Positions 39,901-48,900 of a stretch of DNA of 64,000 nt are shown piece by piece. Under the pieces are notes generated by a model. That model made no database searches and was not told the DNA's origin. It saw only the letters and a program-made list of their open reading frames with translations. Source of the DNA: Lepus europaeus (lineage: Eukaryota > Chordata > Mammalia > Lagomorpha > Leporidae); the NCBI RefSeq assembly GCF_033115175.1, contig NC_084835.1, positions 26,369,858 through 26,433,857 of the forward strand, given 5' to 3'. Position 1 is the first letter of the stretch; every line of letters begins with the position of its first letter. A program made the position numbers and the translations under genes.

Positions 39901-42900
39901 GTGTTCACCGCCCTCCCACCCACGTAGCCCCTGCTGCTTCTCTCTGTGGGGTGTTGGCTTGGGCCACCTGCCTGCCCTGCCTGTGGGCAGGGGACCTGGG
40001 CTGTGTGAGTCCTGTCCTGGGTGGCAGCTGAGCTGGACCAGGGCCTCGTAACCTGTGGGCCTCTGGGGGTCTGAGTCGCGTTGGCCAGTGATGGCTTGGT
40101 GGGAAAGCCAGGCTGCCGGCTGCAGTGGGGTATACCATAAAGGCCCCTAACCAAACCTGGCCTGCAAACCATCTGGAGTGAGAGGTCCAGACAGGTTGTA
40201 TTCTCAAAACAACCTCAGCAGGGCTTTAAAAACCCCATGCACCTCCAGGGGGCGTGAGCCACAATGCTGCTGTCCAGTGAAGTGGCCCCAGGCAGGTTAC
40301 AGGTGTGGTCTGCTGCCAGCAGGCCCTGGCTGTAGCCTGGGTGTGTGTGTGTGGGGGGGGGGGCAAAGCCTGCAGCAGCTGGCAAAGGGTCCCATGCCCT
40401 GCACATCCTGGGAACCCTGCAGTGGTGGCAGATCAGGGGCTGGGGTCACATCTGGACTTTTCCTGGGAGCTGCTCCAGGAACAACCACCTTTAAGGCTCC
40501 TGATGGCGTGTCTGTCACCACACTTCTCTCCCCAGTGTGGGCCGGCTTACACCCGCGTGCCCGCCTCTGCCCAGTGAGCCTGGGCCAGGTTGAGGGGTCT
40601 GGCCTGCCTTTGCCAGAGCGAGACCAAGCTGGTCTCCTGTTCCCACTTGCTTTTTCATGTGTGCTTGTGAGGGTGAGAGCGTGCCCTATGCCGTACGTAG
40701 TCCCATTGCCCGCTCCTCATGGCTTGTCCTCCGTCCCCTGTGGTCTCCATGGTTCTTTGACTTTTGTGATCTGTAAGAGTTTTTTACAGAGTACACATGC
40801 AACCTCTGTCACATACACCAAGCACTCTTTTTTTTTTTTTTTGACAGGCAGTGAGAGAGAGAAACAGAGAGAAAGGTCTTCCTTTTTGCCGTTGGTTCAC
40901 CCTCCAATGGCCGCTGCGGCCGGCACACCACGCTGATCCGAAGCCAGGAGCCAGGTGCTTCTCCTGGTCTCCCATGCAGGTGCAGGGCCCAAGCACTTGG
41001 GCCATCCTCCACTGCCTTCCCGGGCCATAGCAGAGAGCTGGCCTGGAAGAGGAGCAACCGGGACAGAATCTGGCGCCCCGACCTGGACTAGAACCCGGTG
41101 TGCCGGCGCCGCAAGGCGGAGGATTAGCCTGTTAAGCCACAGTGCCGGCCACCAGGCACTCTCTTTCCTTTTGTCTTAAAGTTTATCTTCAGCAACTATG
41201 TTGATATAGTCAAATGTACCATTTTCTTCCTTTGGGTGGTACTCAGTTCCTCCCTCTCCGAGATTAGATGAGCAGTCGTTTGTGCTTTCCTTGAGTTATT
41301 TTAAGATTTCAGTTTCACATTTTCTTCCCTAACCCATGTGGCCGGGTTTTGGGGTCTGGCTAGCCCCTGGCCGTGCCAGCAGCCTTGAGGCCCCCGCCCC
41401 AGGTGTTGAAAGCTGCTCTCCCTGCCCCGCCCTGTCCTGCCCCACCCACCCCTGGTTTCTCCAGGAATCATGTTCGTGCAGGAGGAAGCCCTGGCCAGCA
41501 GCCTCTCGTCCACCGACAGCCTGACTGCTGAGGACCGGCCCATTGCCCGGGAGTGCTCTGAGTCCTTGGAGTCCCTCCCTGCAGGACAGGTAATGCTCTC
41601 CTCCGGCATGGCTCCTCCGGGGAAGCTGTCTGCTCCAGGGAGCGCCCTGGCTGGATGCGGCAGCTGCTTCCAGGCTGCAGTGTGCCGAGTGCTGCCTGCA
41701 CTGGCGTGAGGCTGCTGTCCTGACCTGGCCGTTAGGGCTCTGTGTTGAGCCTCTCTGCCCTCTCCTCTCTTGGTCTCAGAGGATGGGACCAGGCGATTCT
41801 TTCTGACTGGACCCTGGGGGCAGATGGAGGCAGATGACCCCCGGGCCCCATGAGCAACTGCCCTGGGGAAGACAGAGTTCCTCCCCCGCTGCCTGGCACC
41901 GCTGGAGCCCATCTGCCCTTCCTGCGTGTAGCCCTCGTAGACGAGGACACGTCCTGGGTGGGACGCAGTGACTCCAGCACCTCCAGAACCGCTTCCTGTG
42001 TCCGGTGGGGAGGGGAGGAAAGCAAGAGCCCTGGTCAGCTGTGTGCGGGGCATGGCCTGGTGCCTGAGTCTCCCCGCGGCCCCATTGCTGTGCTGCCACA
42101 CAGGCCATGACCAGGTGATGTGGGCACAGTTTGCAGGATCCTCATCTCCCCAGGGTCACACAGGTCTTTCGCTACTGTTCCCAAGTCCTAGGTTTTTCCC
42201 TACTGCTCAGAGACCACTGGGAGGGCCTGATCAGGGCTGTGCCACCTCTGCTGCTGGCTGCTGGCTAGTTACAGCTGGACCAAGGCGGTCAGCTGTCCAC
42301 TCGAACCCAGGGTGGTACAAGGAGTCCTCAGATGCCAGATCCCCGGGGAGAAACACCAGGCCCTGGCCCGAGGTTGGAAATGGGGCCTGGAGTCAGGCAG
42401 GTGGGAGCCTGAGCCCTGCCGTGAAATGGGGTGCTAACGGGGTGGGGCTGCCCTTGGGGCCCCAGGTGCGGCTTCCAGGGAGCGCTGAGGACGGCTACGG
42501 CCGGTGGGGCTGACGCTTTTCTTGTCTACCAGGCAGCTTGTGACGAGCTCAGGGACGTGCCGGGAGCCGTTGGCGGTGCAAGGTAGGGATGAGCACCAGC
42601 AGGCTTCCCAGGCTCGTCTGTGGGCTAGAGGTGCCCGCCACTCCTCGTCAGCCACCTGCTGGCAGAGGGCCTGTGGAACCGTTTCTTCCTTGAGGTAGAC
42701 ACAGCCGAGACAGACTGAGATATGCTTCCGAGTTCTAACCCCTGGATTCGCTGGCACGTGTCGCTCTGACAAGGGATTGGCAGATGAACACCCAAAACCT
42801 GGGCTGCTCTGTGGGGCCCATGGGCTAGGAGTGACGGGGCTCCTAGAGGCTGGGTCAGGTGGCCCACAAGCCCTGAAATGCTCTGTCTGCAGAAGCTGCT

Positions 42901-45900
42901 TTCTGACTCGTCTTTTGTGCCCCGGCTGTGGTGGCCTGGAAGACTTGGAAGGGACCCGTGAAGCAGTTAAGGTGCTGCTGGGTCCCCCGCCTCCCCTGTC
43001 AGAGGGCCAAGGTTCAAGTCCCAGCCCCACTCTCCATTCCAGCTTCCTGCTTATACACACCCTGGAGGCAGCAAGTGGTGGCTGAGTTAGCTGGGCCCCT
43101 GCCACTCACATGGGAGACCCAGGGACAGTTCCTCACTTCTGGCTTTGGCCTGGCCCAGCGCCAGCTGCTGTGTGCATTTGGAGAGTGAACCAGAAGATGG
43201 GAGATCTCTGTCCATCTCTCTGCTTTTGAAATAAATGAGAAAAATCAACCAACCAATAAATGTGAAGTCCTAAAACCTGCCCTACCCCACTTGCCCGTCC
43301 CTGGAAGCTGCTGGGCACCGTGGGAGGGAGCCGTTCTCCACAGTGGGCTCGTGCCCTGGGGCACTCCGTGGCTCCCGGACTAGTGGGCGTCTCTGAAAGA
43401 CTGACAGTCCTCGGGGGCGCTTTTGTCGTGGGAGTGAGTGTGGTCGGGGCAGGGCTGTGCTGCATGCCTGGGGTCTGAGCCCCTTGAATGGTGGCCTCTG
43501 ACTCAATCCCAGGTCCCCAGCTGTGCCCTGTTCCCCACCATGCCTTGTCCTGGGAGGGGCTTGGCTGAGTTGAGACCCATAGGTTGGTTCCTAGGGCCAG
43601 AAGGCTGTAGCAGGCTCCACAGGAGGCAAGCAGGGGGGGCCCCTCCCGCCCCCATGTCTCTGACCTGGCTCTTCCCAAACATCCTAAACAGCCCGGAGCA
43701 CGCGGAGCCAGAGGTGCAGGTGGTGCCTGGGTCCGGCCAGATCATCTTCCTGCCCTTCACCTGCATCGGCTACACGGCCACCAACCAGGACTTCATCCAG
43801 CGCCTGAGTGCGCTGATCCGGCAGGCCATCGAGCGGCAGCTGCCTGCCTGGATCGAGGCTGCCAACCGGCGCGAGGAAGGCCAGGGCGAGGAGGAAGATG
43901 AGGAGGAAGAGGAGGACGTTGCTGAGAACCGCTACTTTGAGATGGGGCCCCCTGATGCTGAGGAGGAGGGAGAGGAAGAGGGTGGCCAGGGGGAGGAGGA
44001 GGCGGCGGCGGCGGCCGAGGAGGCGCGCCTGGCTCTGGAGTGGGCGCTGGGTGCAGATGAAGACTTCCTGTTGGAGCACATCCGGGTCCTCAAGGTGCTG
44101 TGGTGCTTCCTGATCCACGTGCAGGGCAGCATCCGCCAGTTCGCCGCCTGCCTCGTGCTCACGGATTTCGGCGTGGCCGTCTTCGAGATCCCGCACCAGG
44201 AGTCCCGAGGCAGCAGCCAGCACATCCTCTCGTCCCTGCGCTTTGTCTTCTGCTTCCCGCACGGCGACCTCACCGAGTTCGGCTTCCTCATGCCGGAGCT
44301 GTGCCTGGTGCTGAAGGTGCGGCACAGCGAGAACGCGCTCTTCATCATCTCGGACGCCGCCAGCCTGCACGACTTCCACGCCGACCTGCGCACCTGCTTC
44401 GCCCCGCAGCACATGGCCATGCTCTGCAGCCCCGTCCTCTACGGCAGCCACACCAGCCTGCAGGAGTTCCTGCGCCAGCTGCTCACCTTCTACAAGGTGG
44501 CCGGTGGCTGCCAGGAGCGCAGCCAGGGCTGCTTCCCCGTCTACCTGGTCTACAGCGACAAGCGCATGGTGCAGACAGCCGCCGGGGACTACTCGGGCAA
44601 CATCGAATGGGCCAGCTGCACACTCTGCTCGGCCGTGCGCCGCTCCTGCTGCGCGCCCTCCGAGGCCGTCAAGTCCGCCGCCATCCCCTACTGGCTGCTG
44701 CTCACACCCCAGCATCTCAACGTCATCAAGGCCGACTTCAACCCCATGCCCAACCTCGGCACCCACAACTGTCGCAACCGCAACAGCTTCAAGCTTAGCC
44801 GCGTGCCGCTGTCCACGGTGCTGCTGGACCCCACGCGCAGCTGCACCCAGCCACGCGGGGCCTTCGCCGACGGCCACGTCCTCGAGCTGCTCGTAGGCTA
44901 CCGCTTCGTCACCGCCATTTTCGTGCTGCCCCACGAGAAGTTCCACTTCCTGCGCGTCTACAGTCAGCTGCGGGCCTCGCTGCAGGACCTGAAGACCGTG
45001 GTCATCGCCAAGAGCTCTGCCACCAGTGCCAGGTCCCAGAGCCCCCGGGGAGACAGCCAGCCTGCCAAGGGCAGGGCCAGGTGAGACTGTGCCTGGCTCT
45101 CGGGACCCCAGGGGTGTGGGTGGGGCTGGCACGCGCACGGTCTCCAAGCATTTGCGGGTTGTCAGTGGGCCGTGCCCCTGCTCCCTGGCTGCTTCCTGGC
45201 TCTCGGCTGCCCTGGGCACAGCTCTTGGCTCCCTCAGGCTTGGTGCTGGGCGGCTGCTTTTCCTCTAGGCCCTCAGAGGAGGCTGAGGAAAGCGGTCCCT
45301 CCCCAGGCAGGGGCTGGCCCAGGTTCCTCCCCCCCTCCCCCCCCCCCCGTCTGCCCAGCTGGGAAGCTGCAGGCTGCAGCACTCCGAGCCCAGGAGGGCA
45401 GCACCGTGGCCCTGGTCCTGTCCACTCTGCCCTCCTGGGTGCAGCATGGCCTCCAGGGCCCCCCGCAGGCTCTCAGTGCTGTGGCTGGAGCTGTGGCTGG
45501 GCTCTGCTTCAGGCCGTGGCGTCTCAGAGACCAGCTCCGGGGCTTCCCCCGTTGATGCGGCACAAGGCCTCCTCAGAGCCTCTTGGCTGAAAGCAGCAGC
45601 TGTGAGCTGTGCGGGGCACCTCCGCCTCCTGCTGGGGAGATGGAAGGAGTTGGCGGCCCTGTCCGCGCTCTTCCTCACCACCCGCACTTCCCTGCCCTGC
45701 TGAGCCTGGCTTCCCCCTTCCTCAGGATGGCCCGGGGGGCGGGGGCAGGGCATAGAGAGGGCCCTTGGGGGGCTCCTTCCTGTTCCCCTGCTCACTCGAG
45801 GTGCGCAGGGGCCGCCTTCTGGGACCGAGCCCTTCATTTGACCTCCATCCCCTGAGACGTGGTGGACCTGCGCTGGCCTCCCCAGTGTGGGCAGTAGAGA

Positions 45901-48900
45901 CCCTGTCCCACCACTGCCCCCCCAGCATTTCCCGGCACCACCCACCCCCAACAGCTGCTCCCTGGGGGTGCCCGGCCCTTTCAGCGGCTTGTGAAGAGGG
46001 TAGTCCTGCACGTGTCCTCCCTCTACCGTGGGGGGCTGTGGGCTGCATCTGGGCTCCAGTTCCTCTCTACTCCCAAGCCTGGCAGGCTGTGCCCATGGGG
46101 GATTGATTCACCCCAGCTCACACGTCTCGGTCCCAGGACAGCAGGAGGGCAGCCCAGAGGCTTCTGGGGGGTGTTTGGCCAAGTGCAGGATCAGAACCCC
46201 AGGTTCTCTCACAGCTGGACTGCGTCCACAGGAGAGGATGGCACCCGAAGAACTCCTCTGAATGTAGGCATGGCCTGTAGTCTGGTTGCAGGGACCCTGC
46301 CCTCCGGTCTGTAAGGTTCTGGGCAGTATCTGGGCTTGTGCCTAGAACAGAGCAGTGTGGCCATGTGCAGTGGTGGCTGCCCCAGAGGCCCAACTGAGTG
46401 GCAGTTGGACTTTGTGATTCTCACCGGTCCTGGGCACCTTGGCAGTGCTTTGCATGCTGGAGTGGCATTGCCAACACCACTGCCACCCTCTCCACCCATG
46501 GCCAAAGCCCACACTTGCCCACCTTTTGCCCTTCTGTCCTCCCACTCCTAAGAAGTGTGTGGTGTGAAATCCATGTTGATGTGGTATCTCTTGGGGGATT
46601 GGGCAATGCAGCAATGACCAGGAGGCCCCAGCCCCAGCCCCAGCCGAGGTCCCAGCAGAGGCTCCAGCTCCACCCCCAGCCCCTGCAGGGGCCTCAACCC
46701 CAGACCCGCCAAAGGCTCTGGCTCCGGCTCCGGCTCCAGCCCCAGCAGAAGCCTCAGCTCCAGCTTCGGTTCCGGAGGAGACCCCAGCTTCTCCAGCCCC
46801 AGTGAGGGGTCTGGCACAAGCCGAGAGCCCCACCCAGTACCCGAGTGAGCACCTGCTCCAGGCCACCTCGGAGGAGAACCAGATCCCCTCGCACCTGCCC
46901 GTGTGCCCGGCGCTCCAGCACATCGCCAGCCTGCGAGGGGGCGCCATCCTCGAGCTCTTCCACAGCAGCATCGCCGAGGTAGCACCGGTGCCGCGCAGGG
47001 CCCGCAGCCGGCACTGGGAGGAGAGGGTGTGGGTTGGGCTGTGGTTGGGAGGCCTTGCCTTTCAGTCAGTCTCAGCTTTTGCTGCTCGCTGCCTTGGAGA
47101 GCAGGCCAATGAGGCCTGAGCTGCCCCCCTACCCCGGCCAGCTTGCCCCGTCACCCCCTCCCCCAGGGCAGACCCTGCACCCTCACTTCCTCTCCGCCTC
47201 TAAGTTGACAGTCCTGCCGATCACATGAAGTAGCTGCCCGGGACATGCTGGTCCCCAGGGTGGTGGGGCTGGTAGAGGTGTTCTCCGGGAGGCAGTGCCT
47301 GCCCAGAGGTCTCTTCTTGGGCCCAGGGTGAGAAGGGAGAAAGCGCGTGCCCCGCCCCCCTGCCCTGCTCTCCTGCAGAAGCACCCCCGGCCCTCTGTGT
47401 CCAGGTAGAGAACGAGGAGCTGCGGCACCTGCTGTGGTCGTCCGTGGTGTTCTACCAGACCCCCGGGCTCGAGGTGACTGCCTGCGTGCTGCTCTCCACC
47501 AAGGCCGTGTACTTCGTGCTGCACGACAGCCTCCGCCGCCACTTCTCAGAGCCGCTGCAGGGTAGGGGCAGGGCTGTGCGTCCTGGGCGTGGCGGGGAGC
47601 CGGCTGTGGCTTTGGGAGCAGCAGCCCAGCTGCTCTGGGCCAGGAGTCCCTGGCCTGAGGACTTCCCTCCCGGAGTTGTCAGGGACTTGAGGCCAAAGAT
47701 GGGTGCGCTGAGCCAGAACCCAGCGAGGGCTTAGCTGCTGGCCATGACAGGCATCGGGCAGCCTGAGCCCTTTGGGACGCCAGTGGGTGCCTTAGCCAGT
47801 GGACTGGAGGCTCAGCCCCCAGGCTGCTCCACGCAGGAAGCCTTGCCCGTCTGTGCCAGCCAAGGGGACCTGCTCCTGCTGGACAGTGCTGCACACCTGG
47901 GAACTCGGGCTCCCCTGCTAGAGCCACGGCCACCCTGAGTGCTGTTGTCCCCATCACAGATTTCTGGCATCAGAAAAACACCGACTACAACAACAGCCCC
48001 TTCCACATTTCCCAGTGCTCTGTGCTGCGGCTCAGCGACCTGCAGTCGGTCAACGTGGGGCTCTTTGACCAGCACTTCCGGCTGACGGGTGAGTGACCTG
48101 CTGTGCTTTGTGTTGTTGCCGTGAAGGCCGGTGTTATCTCCCGGCTTCCGAGCCAGGCGGGCGCTGGAGGAAGCCGCCTCAGGCACTGCTGAGGGTGCAG
48201 AAATCGGCCGGAGCCCGGGGCAGGGGCGGAGCAGCACTGCGCTGGCCAGAGGCAGAGCGGCTGGCCCGGGCAGGATGTTTGTGACTCACACTTCCTGAAG
48301 AGAGAAAGCTAAGCTCTTTCCTAACGCCTGCGTGTCCCCTTCCAGAAAAATCTCAGCCCTTCCTGCCACAAAAATGGCTGCCTCCCAGGGCCTGTGTTGC
48401 TTCCCACACAGGCCCTGCTGGCCTTGGCTTGCTGGGGACGTGGGGGCGGGGATCAAGCCCACCTCTCCTCCCACAGGCTCCTCCCCGCCGCAGGTGGTCA
48501 CGTGCGTGACGAGGGACAGCTACCTGACGCACTGCTTCCTGCAGCACCTCATGGCTGCGCTCTCCTCGCTGGAGCGCACGCCCCCTCGCCGGAGCCCGTG
48601 GACAAGGACTTCTACTCGGAGTTCGGGAACAAGGCCACAGGTACCCTGGCTAGTGCGGGCTGCAGGGGGAGCCTCGCGGTCTCCCGCTGAACCGGCCAGG
48701 CTCCCCTGCAGCACGGCCTCTCCATCCCGGCAGTCTGTGCACTGGGCTGCTGGCCTGTGGGGCTTCTGCCGTCCTTGAGCTGGGGTCCCTGGGGGCTCGG
48801 GCCAGTCCCAGGCTGCAGACCCCGTGGCTCTCTCTGCAGGGAAGATGGAGAACTATGAGCTGATCCACTCTAGCCGTGTGAAGTTCACGTACCCCAGCGA

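Noticed and set aside
43684-45219. 511-codon open frame on the minus strand opposite NISCH exon 16
   Set aside because: It mirrors a very GC-rich exon whose codons end in G or C, which removes stops on the other strand. The predicted protein has no recognisable domain and the plus strand is clearly coding.
45081-46611. Extra NISCH exon in intron 16
   Set aside because: Several open frames exist, but the exon 16 and 17 phases already join correctly (AG|C, Ser) and give the expected protein, so no additional exon is needed.
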